Source of the DNA: Clostridia bacterium
Lineage (GTDB): Bacteria; Bacillota; Clostridia; TANB77; CAG-508
Assembly (NCBI GenBank): GCA_900753165.1
Contig: CAADYC010000021.1
Span: 1 to 26,171, forward strand
Reading direction: 5' to 3'
Length of the DNA: 26,171 bases
Shown here: piece by piece, positions 1 to 8,161 of the stretch
How positions within the stretch are numbered: the stretch's first letter is position 1
Layout of the letters: the number at the start of each line of letters is the position of its first letter
Program-made: the position numbers and the translations under genes
The notes under the pieces: generated by a model
Databases searched by the model: none
What the model was told of the DNA's origin: nothing
The model's input: the letters and a program-made list of their open reading frames with translations, nothing else

Positions 1-295
1 GTTGTATACCAGTCCTACAATAAATATCATACATCCAAGCTAAATGAGATGGATTGCTATCAATACTTAAACCTAAAAGCTCAGTATTCATTTGCTGAAA
101 ATATGTAAATGCCCTAGAAAATGCAATCATTTCAGTAGTGCATACTGGTGTAAAGTCTCCTGGATGGCTAAAAAAAACTAACCATTTGCCTTTATAATCA
201 TTTAAGCTCCTTGTACCAAAAGTTGTTGTTGCTTCAAAATCTGGCGCCTTTTGTCCGATTTTTACATTTCCATTCATCATTAATTCATAGTCCAT
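1..295 (-). CDS. Peroxiredoxin (Prx6/AhpC-TSA type), C-terminus cut off by window edge
   Basis: The first 98 codons of a peroxiredoxin are present, running off the left edge. The start at 295 is preceded by an AAAGGAG ribosome site. The protein opens with a KIGQKAPDFEA block, the usual strand leading into the thioredoxin fold, followed by the active-site loop HPGDFTPVCTTE. There Pro45, Thr49 and Cys52 form the PxxxTxxC signature; Cys52 would be the peroxidatic cysteine that reduces H2O2 and organic peroxides in the cytosol. The DFTPVCTTE wording is typical of the Prx6-like (1-Cys or atypical) branch rather than AhpC. The resolving cysteine and C-terminal dimer arm lie outside the window, so 1-Cys versus 2-Cys mechanism cannot be decided. 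The gene diverges from the GNAT gene. Family assignment is firm. Confidence 0.93.
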   Translation of the reverse strand, partial: MDYELMMNGNVKIGQKAPDFEATTTFGTRSLNDYKGKWLVFFSHPGDFTPVCTTEMIAFSRAFTYFQQMNTELLGLSIDSNPSHLAWMYDIYCRTGIQ

Positions 296-373
296 AAAAA
301 TAAACTCCTTTCTTTTTAAATATAATATTAATATAATGTAAAAATGGTGTATTAATATAAGAAAATGTAGTTT

Positions 374-475
374 CGTAAAAAAATAGAAAGTGTTTATAAA
401 ATAAAAAGGGTTTTTTGTAAAAAATACGGTAAAAAAATAGAATTTTATTATATAATGGACAACCGTAAAAAATAG
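374..475 (+). repeat. Three direct copies of CGTAAAAAAATAG upstream of the GNAT gene
   Basis: The element CG(G)TAAAAA(AA)TAG occurs at 374-386, 427-440 (one extra G) and 464-475 (one A fewer). The last copy abuts the ribosome site. CG dinucleotides are rare in this DNA, so three copies in about 100 bases is more than plain A-richness. A TATAAT at 451-456 lies between copies two and three. They may be operator or leader repeats, but they could also be chance. Confidence 0.35.
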
Positions 476-486
476 GAGGAGAAAAA

Positions 487-1047
487 ATGAAAAAAGTAGA
501 AACAAAAAGATATGTATTAAGAATACCTGGAATTGAAGATGCAGAGGAAATATATGAAAAATGGGGGACAGACAAAGAAAATATGGCACAATATAAAGAA
601 CATAAACTTTATAGAAATGTAATAGAGGCAAAAGCTTTAATTAATGCAGTAATACATGAAAAAGAAGATGGAGTTGTATTTTGGATAATAGAAGATAAAA
701 AAACTCAAGAAATAGTTGGATATATTAAATTATTAGCAGGGGTAGAAAAAGATAAAAAACGTGAAATGGCTTTTTATTTTCTAGAAGGTTGGAGAGAAGA
801 TGGAACTCCAGAAGAAGTATTAAGTGCAGTAATAGATTATATTTTTACAGAAGAAGAATATGAGACAATAATTACAAAATTTTATGCAAGAAATGAAAAA
901 TCTGAAGAGATGGTACATAAAGTATTATCAAATATTGGAATGACAAGAGAAGGCATTTTAAGGAATAGATTAATTAATGATGAGGGAAAGAAGATAGATA
1001 AATATATATATTCTATATTAAAAGAAGAATGGAAAGCAAATAAATAA
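487..1047 (+). CDS. GNAT-family N-acetyltransferase, RimJ/RimL-like
   Basis: This 186-residue protein has the layout of RimJ/RimL-type acetyltransferases, which move an acetyl group from acetyl-CoA to a protein N-terminus or small amine. A central strand EIVGYIKL (about 75-82) leads to the acetyl-CoA loop R103-E-D-G106-T-P108. This is a somewhat degenerate form of the Q/RxxGxG/A pyrophosphate-binding motif, lacking the last Gly. The N136-E-K-S139 segment and the following GMTREGILRN strand match the family's N..S....Gf..EG pattern, and DKYIYSILKEEW closes it as in RimJ/L proteins. AGGAGGA ends six bases before the ATG. The substrate cannot be read from sequence. It stands alone between the divergent peroxiredoxin and the separately promoted aldolase gene. 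Confidence 0.85.
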   Translation: MKKVETKRYVLRIPGIEDAEEIYEKWGTDKENMAQYKEHKLYRNVIEAKALINAVIHEKEDGVVFWIIEDKKTQEIVGYIKLLAGVEKDKKREMAFYFLEGWREDGTPEEVLSAVIDYIFTEEEYETIITKFYARNEKSEEMVHKVLSNIGMTREGILRNRLINDEGKKIDKYIYSILKEEWKANK

Positions 1048-1062
1048 ATCTTGACAAAACTA

Positions 1063-1091
1063 TTGACATATTAATATTTTAGAAATAAAAT
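1063..1091 (+). promoter_or_regulatory. Promoter of fba, with a second -35 copy upstream
   Basis: TTGACA at 1063-1068 and TAAAAT at 1086-1091 are separated by exactly 17 bases. A second perfect TTGACA sits at 1051-1056 and would pair with TATTTT at 1075-1080 over an 18-base spacer, so two overlapping sigma-A promoters are possible. The leader to the aldolase ATG is about 60 bases. Confidence 0.75.
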
Positions 1092-1158
1092 AGCATTGAA
1101 AAAAATGTTAATAAAAAAGAAAAATTGGTTAACAATAAAAATGTTAGGAGGAATTAAT

Positions 1159-2091
1159 ATGGCATTAGTAACAACAAAAGAAATGTTTGAAAAATCAATG
1201 AAAGAAGGATATGCAATAGGAGCATTTAATGTAAACAACATGGAAATAATACAAGGAATTGTAGATGCAGCTGCAGAAGCAAACTCACCTGTAATATTAC
1301 AAGTTTCATCAAGTGCAATAAAATATGCAAGAATAAATTATTTAATGAAAATGGTACAAGCAGCAGTAGAAGAACACCCAAATATACCAATAGCAATTCA
1401 TTTAGACCATGGACCAGATTTTGAAACAGCAAAAATGTGTATAGATAATGGATTTACATCAGTAATGATAGATGGTTCAAAATATGATTTTGAAGAAAAT
1501 GTGGCATTAACTAAAAAAGTTGTAGATTATGCACATGCACACGGAGTTCCAGTAGAAGCTGAACTTGGAAAATTAGCAGGAATAGAAGATGATGTAAATG
1601 TAGCAGCAAATGATGCAATGTACACAGATCCAGCACAAGCAGAAGAATTTGTAAAGAGAACAGGTTGTGATTCTTTAGCAATAGCAATCGGTACAAGTCA
1701 CGGAGCATATAAATTTAAAGGTGAAGCTAAATTAAGATTTGATATTTTAAAAGAAGTAAAGGAAAGAATACCAAATACTCCAATAGTATTACATGGGGCA
1801 TCAACAGTAATACCAGAATTGGTAAACATGTGTAACGAATTTGGTGGAGATATACCAGGAGCAAAAGGCGTTCCAGACGAAATATTACATGAAGCAAGTA
1901 TTTCAGGTGTTTCTAAAATAAATGTTGATACAGATTTAAGACTTGCTATGACAGCAGGAATTAGAAAAACATTTGTAGAAAATCCAAATGTTTTTGATCC
2001 TAGAAAATATTTAGGTGAAGCAAGAGAATTAATAAAAGAAACTGTAAAACATAAAATGGTAGATGTTTTCGGTTCAGAAAATAAAGCATAA
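1159..2091 (+). CDS. fba: Class II fructose-bisphosphate aldolase
   Basis: This protein catalyses reversible cleavage of fructose-1,6-bisphosphate to dihydroxyacetone phosphate and glyceraldehyde-3-phosphate in glycolysis, using a zinc ion. The start is at the MALVTTKEMF codon because AGGAGG (1146-1151) lies correctly before it; an in-frame extension upstream has no family similarity and crosses the leader. The protein is then 310 residues, normal for class II enzymes. Asp83 and His84 (in HLDHG), His181 (in GTSHGAYK) and His212 (in VLHGAS) give the catalytic Asp and the three expected zinc ligands. The INVDTDLR segment near the C-terminus is also typical. It is a single-gene unit with a strong promoter and its own hairpin terminator, fitting a highly expressed glycolytic gene. 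Phosphofructokinase lies 12 kb downstream. Confidence 0.97.
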   Translation: MALVTTKEMFEKSMKEGYAIGAFNVNNMEIIQGIVDAAAEANSPVILQVSSSAIKYARINYLMKMVQAAVEEHPNIPIAIHLDHGPDFETAKMCIDNGFTSVMIDGSKYDFEENVALTKKVVDYAHAHGVPVEAELGKLAGIEDDVNVAANDAMYTDPAQAEEFVKRTGCDSLAIAIGTSHGAYKFKGEAKLRFDILKEVKERIPNTPIVLHGASTVIPELVNMCNEFGGDIPGAKGVPDEILHEASISGVSKINVDTDLRLAMTAGIRKTFVENPNVFDPRKYLGEARELIKETVKHKMVDVFGSENKA

Positions 2092-2134
2092 AAAAACGGG
2101 ATTTGGGGTGGTGGCCCCTTAATCCCGTTTTTTT
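2091..2134 (+). terminator. fba terminator built on a palindromic repeat element
   Basis: A 13-base stem (2091-2103 with 2121-2133, AAAAAACGGGATT paired to AATCCCGTTTTTT) encloses an inner GGGG/CCCC pair (2105-2108 with 2115-2118). The 3' arm ends in a T-run, so it is an intrinsic terminator; the A-run on the other side lets it work for rqcH from the opposite strand too. The core closely resembles the palindromes at 13988-14068. Confidence 0.9.
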
Positions 2135-3911
2135 ATGGAGTAACATTTAGAGTCTTATTATTAGTATAGATTACCATTCCGGGCTTAGAACCAGAAGGTT
2201 TTTTCACAAATTTGATTTCACAATAATCAACAGGCACATTAGAAGAATTACGTGCTTTACTGTGCTTAGCTGCTAGTTTAGCAACTTTTACAAGAATATC
2301 ATTACTAGGATAAGGTAGATTATTGTCAAGTTTTAAAATTGTGTGACTACCATGGAAGTCTTTAGTATGAAACCAAATATCATTTTTATTAGCAAATTTC
2401 AAAGTCAAATAATCATTTTCTTTATTATTTCTACCAACAAAAACAGTGTAACCATCAACAGTATATTTGATAGGATTAAAAAAAACGTTCTTATTTTTAG
2501 TCAATTTAGATTTCTTTAATTTAGATTTTTTATTATTTGTTTTTAAAGAAGTTTTTTCCTTAAATACTTCATTTTCAGAGATTTCTTCGTAAATGGAAGC
2601 AATATCATCTATGGTTGAACAGTTTTCTAATTCATAAATAACACTTTCAATGTAATCAAGTTCTTTTAGTGTTTCAGTTTTTTGTTCAGATACAATGATT
2701 AATGCATTTTTTAGTTTAGAGTACTTTTTAAAAAATCTTTTTGCATTAATACTTGGAGAAAAGCGTTTGTCAAGCTTTATTGTGATTTTGCTATTGTTAT
2801 CATAATAATTTTCAAGTTCAATTTCTTCAACATTTTTGTTAGGAATTCTATATAAATTTGAAGTTATGAGCTCACCATAAAGTCTGTATTTATCCATGTT
2901 GTCACATTCTTTTAACTTTTCGTCAATATTATAAAGTCTTTTCTTATATTTTTTTAATGTATCTAAAATAAGTTTTAAAAGTGTATTTCTATAGTTTTTA
3001 AATTGTTCATTTGATTCTTTATAAAAGTAGAAATCATCAATAAAAAAATTTAATTTAAATGGTTCATCTGATTTTTCTTCAGGTATTAAAAAATAGTCTT
3101 TTATTATGTTATCAGAATTTTTTATTTGTTCAAATGATAAACTGTTTGTTCCGATATTAGCTATTATTTTATTTATATAATCAAAAATTTTTTTAAGTTC
3201 TTTATCAGTTGTTTCTTTGATTTCTAATTTTTTAATTATTGCATTTATAAAATTTTTTGAGATGCCATTAAATGTATTTGAGATATTTACAGGTAAATCA
3301 TTAGGTTTCAAGTCTGATAGATTCATGCTTTGTGTATTATTGTTTTTTGAAATTGAAGAATTCAAATGATCTTTAAAATCTTCAAAATTTTTTATTTCAA
3401 GAAAACTTAATTTATCTGATGTTGGAAGAGTGTATTTTGTATGTGGCAAAATATCTCTGTAATTTTCATCTAATTCTTTTATATGCCTTAAACTATCAAT
3501 AATTATATTTGTATCATCTAATAAAATGATGTTACTGTGTTTTCCCATAAGTTCAATTACTAATTTTTTAGAAATGATATCATCTAATTCGTCAAAACCT
3601 TCAAATTCAAGTATTATTAATCTTTCTAGGTCAAATGTTATTATGTTTTTTAATTTTAATCCAATTAAATTTTTACGTAATAACATGCAAAAATTTGGTG
3701 CTACTTGTGGGTTTGGCTTCTGGTGTGTTGTTAAATTTATTCTACAATATTGTGCATCTATACATATGTTTAATACATAGTTAATTCCATTTTGATATAT
3801 TCCTAATATAATTGTATTTTTATTTGGTTCAAAAACTTTATCAATGCGGGCTCCTGTAAGTTGTGATATTTCTGTTGCTATTGCTTTTGTGACTATTCCG
3901 TCAAATGCCAT
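2133..3911 (-). CDS. rqcH: RqcH (NFACT/FbpA family), ribosome quality control protein
   Basis: This 592-residue protein is the bacterial homologue of Rqc2/NEMF. It binds obstructed 50S subunits that still carry peptidyl-tRNA and recruits tRNA-Ala to add an alanine tail that marks the nascent chain for degradation. The NFACT-N domain opens with MAFDGIVTKAI and includes APNFCMLLRKN (about 71-81) and ELMGKHSNIILLD. A long helical coiled-coil middle (about 280-450) is followed by the NFACT-R domain from about residue 477, with NDIWFHTKDFHGSH. Aligned by eye with B. subtilis RqcH, the catalytically important Asp-Arg pair (97-98 there) appears here as Glu96-Arg97. AAAGGATGA precedes the ATG. Older annotations call such proteins fibronectin-binding; that reflects a reported adhesion activity, not this role. 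It is convergent with fba. Confidence 0.93.
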   Translation of the reverse strand: MAFDGIVTKAIATEISQLTGARIDKVFEPNKNTIILGIYQNGINYVLNICIDAQYCRINLTTHQKPNPQVAPNFCMLLRKNLIGLKLKNIITFDLERLIILEFEGFDELDDIISKKLVIELMGKHSNIILLDDTNIIIDSLRHIKELDENYRDILPHTKYTLPTSDKLSFLEIKNFEDFKDHLNSSISKNNNTQSMNLSDLKPNDLPVNISNTFNGISKNFINAIIKKLEIKETTDKELKKIFDYINKIIANIGTNSLSFEQIKNSDNIIKDYFLIPEEKSDEPFKLNFFIDDFYFYKESNEQFKNYRNTLLKLILDTLKKYKKRLYNIDEKLKECDNMDKYRLYGELITSNLYRIPNKNVEEIELENYYDNNSKITIKLDKRFSPSINAKRFFKKYSKLKNALIIVSEQKTETLKELDYIESVIYELENCSTIDDIASIYEEISENEVFKEKTSLKTNNKKSKLKKSKLTKNKNVFFNPIKYTVDGYTVFVGRNNKENDYLTLKFANKNDIWFHTKDFHGSHTILKLDNNLPYPSNDILVKVAKLAAKHSKARNSSNVPVDYCEIKFVKKPSGSKPGMVIYTNNKTLNVTP

Positions 3912-3958
3912 TTTACATCATCCTTTTCTTTTTTATTCACAAGTTATAAATTGTAAAT

Positions 3959-3987
3959 ATAATAACATATTTTTTATACAATTACAA
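3959..3987 (-). promoter_or_regulatory. Putative rqcH promoter
   Basis: On the minus strand TTGTAA (3987-3982) and TATTAT (3964-3959) are 17 bases apart, about 50 bases before the rqcH start. The hexamers are imperfect and the area is very AT-rich. Confidence 0.4.
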
Positions 3988-3995
3988 ATATTTTG

Positions 3996-4024
3996 TTGCA
4001 ATTTAAAAACGATTATAGTAAAAT
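3996..4024 (+). promoter_or_regulatory. Putative promoter of the DUF2207-der-plsY-gpsA unit
   Basis: TTGCAA at 3996-4001 and TAAAAT at 4019-4024 have a 17-base spacer, placed about 60 bases before the ATG at 4083. It is back to back with the rqcH promoter. Confidence 0.55.
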
Positions 4025-4082
4025 AATGGTGGGTTTAATTAAGATTATAAATATTGCAGTTAAACCAGTTAGGGGATAAAAA

Positions 4083-6017
4083 ATGAAAATAAAAAAATTA
4101 ATGGTTACAACAATTTTTATGATACTATTTATACTTTTTGGTACAATAAAATCAAATGCAGGAAGTCTATATTTGAATAATTTAGACTTTAATGCACAAA
4201 TAAAAAATGATGGAAGTATGGATGTGGTTGAAATATGGAATATAAATGTTAAATACACAAATACATTATACAAATCATTTAAAAAAGATAAAAGTAAATA
4301 TTCAAGTATATCAAATGTAACAGTAAAAGATATTACTAATGAAAATCAAATTACAAATTTTATAAAAACAGATGAATGGGCATATCATGTACAAAAAGGT
4401 TATTATTATGGAACAGATAATGATGATGGAAATTTTGAAATTGGTTGGGGTGTTGGTTTAGATACAACAACAGCAAATAAAAAATATCAAATCTCATATA
4501 CAGTTAAAGATGTAATAACAAAATATAATGATTATGCTGAATTGTATTGGCAATTTGTTGGTAAAGATTTTGAAGTTAATGCAAGCAAAATAACAGGAAC
4601 AGTATATTTACCATCAAATGTTTCAAATAAAGACGAAATTAAAGTTTGGGGACATACTGCAGGGCTAAATGGAACGATTTATGCTACAGATACAAATAAA
4701 ATTCAATTTGAAATAAATCAGTTTAAAAATGGCACATATGTTGAAGTTAGAACATTATTTCCAACTAGTTTGATTAGTAATTCTGGAAGGGTAAAACAAA
4801 CAGATATATTAGATAAAGCTGTAAAAGAAGAAACTAAGTGGGCAGATAAGGCAAATACTAAAAGAAAAGTAGCAAATTGGTTAGATGAAAATTCTGATTG
4901 GTTTTATTTTGCTGTGGTAATTGTAATATTTGGTTCAATATTTTTAATAGTGATTATTGCAGAACTTAAACAAACTAAAAAATATAGAGAAAAATTGCAG
5001 GAATTAGAAAATAAAGAAAAAATTGTTGCATCAACTAAATATGAATATTTTAGAGATATTCCAGATGAAAATGCAACTCCAGGTGAAGTAATGAGAATAT
5101 TAAATCCAATAAGATCTCAATTCTCTTCATCAGAATTTGGAAAAATATTTTCAGCAACAATGTTGGATTTAACTTTAAAGAAATACTTAGATATAAAGTT
5201 AGAAAAAAATCAGAAAAATAAAGATGTTACAAATATTTATGTTTTGAAACAAGTAACTGATGGATTAAAACCAAATGAAGAACGTATTATGACATTTATA
5301 AGAAATGCAGCCGGGAGTAAAAAAGTAATGACATTAAAAGAATTACAAAGTTATATAAAAGAACATCCTTCTAAAGTAGAAAGTTTATTATCATCTACTT
5401 TTAAGAGTGTAGAAACACAACTTGGTAATGATGAAATCTTAGATTTAGAGGCATATTCAGATTATTCAAAATATTCAAATGCCAAAATAGGATATATAGT
5501 TTTAATAATAGTTTTATGTTGGTTTGTATTTGCTGTAATACCAATTATTGCGATAGTTATATCTGCTATTAATGCAATTTTATGTTGGAAGATTCAGAAA
5601 AAATTAAGTATATTTACACAAAAAGGTATAGATAAACAAACAGAATGGAAAGGCTTAAAAGTATTTATGGAAGAATTTTCTATGCTAGACAAAAGGGAAG
5701 TACCGGAACTAGTTATATGGGAAAAATATTTAGTATATGCAACAGCAATGGGTGTGGCAGATAAAGTTATAAAACAATTGAAAATAGTATATCCAAACTT
5801 TGAAGAAATGACAAATGGAATAGAAACATATTCATATATGAGTATAATGATGAATACAAACTTTAGTGCAGGATTTTCAAGAGCTATAGATTCATCTATA
5901 CAATCAGCTAGAACATCATATTCTTCAACATATTCATCAGGCTCTGGTGGAGGAGGAGGCTTCTCTGGTGGCGGTGGATTTGGCCGGAGGCCGGAGGTGG
6001 CGGAGGCCGGAAGATAA
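4083..6017 (+). CDS. DUF2207-family predicted membrane protein
   Basis: The 644-residue product has a signal peptide (1 to about 26, ending SNAG), an extracytoplasmic beta-rich domain typical of DUF2207 (about 28-240), a membrane helix at about 273-295, a cytoplasmic domain, a hydrophobic hairpin at about 463-495, a further cytoplasmic stretch, and a Gly/Ser-rich tail from about 614. The function of the family is unknown. AGGGGAT (4071-4077) precedes the ATG. The last eleven residues (GRRPEVAEAGR) break the expected all-glycine ending: the DNA has GGCCGGA three times (5982-5988, 5989-5995, 6005-6011). Reading each as GGCGGA would give an uninterrupted glycine run ending GR-stop in the same final frame. 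The gene ends 14 bases before der, so the two are probably co-transcribed. Confidence 0.85.
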   Translation: MKIKKLMVTTIFMILFILFGTIKSNAGSLYLNNLDFNAQIKNDGSMDVVEIWNINVKYTNTLYKSFKKDKSKYSSISNVTVKDITNENQITNFIKTDEWAYHVQKGYYYGTDNDDGNFEIGWGVGLDTTTANKKYQISYTVKDVITKYNDYAELYWQFVGKDFEVNASKITGTVYLPSNVSNKDEIKVWGHTAGLNGTIYATDTNKIQFEINQFKNGTYVEVRTLFPTSLISNSGRVKQTDILDKAVKEETKWADKANTKRKVANWLDENSDWFYFAVVIVIFGSIFLIVIIAELKQTKKYREKLQELENKEKIVASTKYEYFRDIPDENATPGEVMRILNPIRSQFSSSEFGKIFSATMLDLTLKKYLDIKLEKNQKNKDVTNIYVLKQVTDGLKPNEERIMTFIRNAAGSKKVMTLKELQSYIKEHPSKVESLLSSTFKSVETQLGNDEILDLEAYSDYSKYSNAKIGYIVLIIVLCWFVFAVIPIIAIVISAINAILCWKIQKKLSIFTQKGIDKQTEWKGLKVFMEEFSMLDKREVPELVIWEKYLVYATAMGVADKVIKQLKIVYPNFEEMTNGIETYSYMSIMMNTNFSAGFSRAIDSSIQSARTSYSSTYSSGSGGGGGFSGGGGFGRRPEVAEAGR

Positions 6018-6031
6018 AATGGAGGTAAAAA

Positions 6032-7357
6032 ATGGCAAAACCAATAGTAGCAATAATAGGAAAACCAAATGTAGGAAAATCAACATTTTTCAATTATTTG
6101 GCAGGAAGTAGAATATCAATAGTACAAGACACGCCAGGTGTAACAAGAGATAGAATATATGCAGAAACAAACTGGCGTGGAAGAAAGTTTACATTAGTAG
6201 ATACAGGTGGTATCGAACCAGAATCAGAAGATATCATCTTATCTCAAATGAGAGAGCAAGCAAATTTAGCAATATCAATGGCAGATGTAATAATCTTTTT
6301 AACAGATATTAGACAGGGGGTTACAGCTGCTGACAGAGAAATTGCATTAATGCTTAAAAAATCAGGTAAACCAATAGTTTTAGTTTGTAATAAAGCAGAT
6401 AATTATGAAAAAGACAGACAAGAAGCTTATGAATTTTATAATTTAGGATTAGGTGATCCATATCCAATATCAGCATCAAATGCTTTAGGAATAGGTGATG
6501 TATTAGATGCAATATATGAACATTTCCCAGAAAAAGATGAATCTGAAGATGATGATGAAACTATAAAAGTTGCTGTAATAGGAAAACCAAATGTAGGAAA
6601 ATCTTCTTTAATAAATAAAATTTTAGGAGAAAAAAGAACAATTGTAAGTAATATTGCAGGAACAACTAGAGATGCAATAGATTCACCATTTGAAAATGAA
6701 CATGGAAAATATGTTTTAATAGATACTGCAGGTATTAGAAAAAAGGCAAAAGTAAATGAACAAATAGAAAAATATAGTGTTCAAAGAAGTTTACTAGCTG
6801 TTGAAAGAGCAGATGTATGTTTAATGATGATCGATGCAAATGATGGAGTAACAGACCAAGATACTAAAATTGCAGGTGAAGCTCATGAGGCTGGAAAAGG
6901 TGTTATAATTGTTGTAAACAAATGGGATGAATATGAAAAAACAACAGGAACTTTGGAAAAATATAAAAAAGAAGTTTATGAAAAATTATCATATTTATCA
7001 TATGCACCAATGATTTTCATATCTGCAAAAACTGGACAAAGGGTTGATAAATTATTTGATATGATAAATAATGTTGCAAAACAAAATGCGTTAAGAGTGT
7101 CAACATCTGTATTAAATCAAGTAATAAATGAAGCAATAGCAATTGTTCAACCACCAACAGATAAGGGAAGAAGATTAAAAATTTATTATGGAACACAAGC
7201 AACTACAAAACCACCAACATTTGTTATTTTTGTTAATAATAAAGAATTATTCCATTTTTCTTATCAAAGATATTTGATAAATCAAATAAGAAAAGAGTTT
7301 GGTTTAGAAGGAACTCCGGTTAGAATTATTGTTAGAGAAAAGGGAGAAAAGGAATAA
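6032..7357 (+). CDS. der: Ribosome-assembly GTPase Der (EngA)
   Basis: Der is an essential GTPase with two G domains that acts in maturation of the 50S ribosomal subunit. The first G domain has the P-loop GKPNVGKST at residues 10-18, then DTPGVTRDR, DTGG and the NKAD guanine-specificity motif; the second repeats this with GKPNVGKSS (about 183-191), GTTRDAIDSP, DTAGIRKKAKV and NKWD. A KH-like RNA-binding domain fills the last 85 or so residues, including YYGTQATTKPPTF and FGLEGTPVRI. The length of 441 residues matches the family. GGAGG (6021-6025) lies at good spacing. Its order with plsY and gpsA downstream is common in Firmicutes; the link seems to be operon convenience rather than shared pathway. 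Confidence 0.98.
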   Translation: MAKPIVAIIGKPNVGKSTFFNYLAGSRISIVQDTPGVTRDRIYAETNWRGRKFTLVDTGGIEPESEDIILSQMREQANLAISMADVIIFLTDIRQGVTAADREIALMLKKSGKPIVLVCNKADNYEKDRQEAYEFYNLGLGDPYPISASNALGIGDVLDAIYEHFPEKDESEDDDETIKVAVIGKPNVGKSSLINKILGEKRTIVSNIAGTTRDAIDSPFENEHGKYVLIDTAGIRKKAKVNEQIEKYSVQRSLLAVERADVCLMMIDANDGVTDQDTKIAGEAHEAGKGVIIVVNKWDEYEKTTGTLEKYKKEVYEKLSYLSYAPMIFISAKTGQRVDKLFDMINNVAKQNALRVSTSVLNQVINEAIAIVQPPTDKGRRLKIYYGTQATTKPPTFVIFVNNKELFHFSYQRYLINQIRKEFGLEGTPVRIIVREKGEKE

Positions 7358-7360
7358 TTT

Positions 7361-7408
7361 CGCATTGGGGACGGTTCTGTTTGAGACATCGTTTTTAAAA
7401 AGACATTG
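7361..7408 (+). repeat. Palindromic-family element between der and plsY
   Basis: This spacer holds GGGGACGGTTCTGTTTGAGAC followed by ATCG, a TTTTTAAAAA self-complement and GACATTG. Its G+C-rich core is unlike the surrounding AT-rich DNA. The same wording recurs in degraded form at 8085-8139 and 24795-24830. Such cores are known to me as dispersed REP-like elements in Firmicutes, often linked to REP-associated Y1 transposases; no transposase is present here. Confidence 0.65.
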
Positions 7409-7436
7409 ATAATCAAAAGAAAGAAGGTAAAAAATA

Positions 7437-8084
7437 ATGGCAGCATATATTATAGTAGCAATAATAGCATACCTAATAGGTAGTGTAAATTTTTCAGTAT
7501 TAATAAGCAAGAAGATGGCAGGATTTGATGTAAGAGAAAAAGGAAGTGGAAATGCTGGGACAACTAATATGTTACGTTCAGTTGGAAAAAAAGCAGCAGC
7601 AATTACATTAGTATGTGATATTTTAAAAGGTGTTGTTTCTATTGTAATAGCAATAATAGTAGGAAATATTGCAAAAAATTTAGACAGAGAATTACTTTTA
7701 CAAATAGCAGGGATTGCAGTTGTTTTAGGACATACATTCCCAATATTCTTTGGATTTAAAGGAGGAAAAGGTGTAGCAACATCACTTGGTGTTTTGCTTA
7801 TGAGTAACTGGCAAATAGGATTAATTTGCTTAGTATTTGCAGTTGTTTTAATGGTATTAACAAGAATGGTATCATTGGGCTCATGCGCAGCTGCAGTTTT
7901 ATTTCCTGTTTTAACATTATTCATAAATCAACATTATACTGTTTTAACAGATGGTAAAAGTGGCAGAGTTTATTTTGTTTATAGTGTAATATTAGCTATA
8001 ATTGTTTTATATAATCATAGAAGTAATATTAAAAGAATTTTAAGTGGAACAGAAAATAAATTAAGTTTTAAAAATACAAAATAA
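7437..8084 (+). CDS. plsY: Acyl-phosphate:glycerol-3-phosphate acyltransferase PlsY
   Basis: PlsY is a membrane enzyme that moves the acyl group from acyl-phosphate to sn-1 of glycerol-3-phosphate, the first committed step of phospholipid synthesis in most Gram-positive bacteria. The 215-residue protein shows several hydrophobic segments and the conserved loops in order: GSGNAGTTNMLR (about 37-48), GHTFPIFFGFKGGKGVAT (about 98-115), and the C-terminal YNHRSNIKRILSGTENK. These loops form the phosphate- and glycerol-phosphate-binding site. GAAGG precedes the ATG. It sits directly before gpsA, which makes its acceptor substrate glycerol-3-phosphate, so the pairing is functional as well as positional. 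Confidence 0.97.
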   Translation: MAAYIIVAIIAYLIGSVNFSVLISKKMAGFDVREKGSGNAGTTNMLRSVGKKAAAITLVCDILKGVVSIVIAIIVGNIAKNLDRELLLQIAGIAVVLGHTFPIFFGFKGGKGVATSLGVLLMSNWQIGLICLVFAVVLMVLTRMVSLGSCAAAVLFPVLTLFINQHYTVLTDGKSGRVYFVYSVILAIIVLYNHRSNIKRILSGTENKLSFKNTK

Positions 8085-8139
8085 ATGTCCATTTTGGGAT
8101 GGTTCTGAAAAGGACATTGGTTCTAAAGAGGACACAAAA
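8085..8139 (+). repeat. Palindromic-family element between plsY and gpsA
   Basis: ATGTCC (8085-8090) pairs with GGACAT (8112-8117) around a GGGATGGTTCTGAAAA core, followed by a second half copy, TTCTAAAGAGGACAC. It starts immediately after the plsY stop codon. It is a degraded relative of the 7361-7408 element. Reading frame through it yields the repetitive VLKRTLVLKRT peptide that an automatic gene caller could wrongly add to GpsA. Confidence 0.6.
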
Positions 8140-8161
8140 GATAAAGGAGGTATATAAATTT

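Noticed and set aside
7304..7924. Long minus-strand open frame opposite plsY
   Set aside because: It is a low-complexity shadow (Asn, Thr, Ile, Pro-rich) of a clearly recognised gene, with no ribosome site or family similarity.
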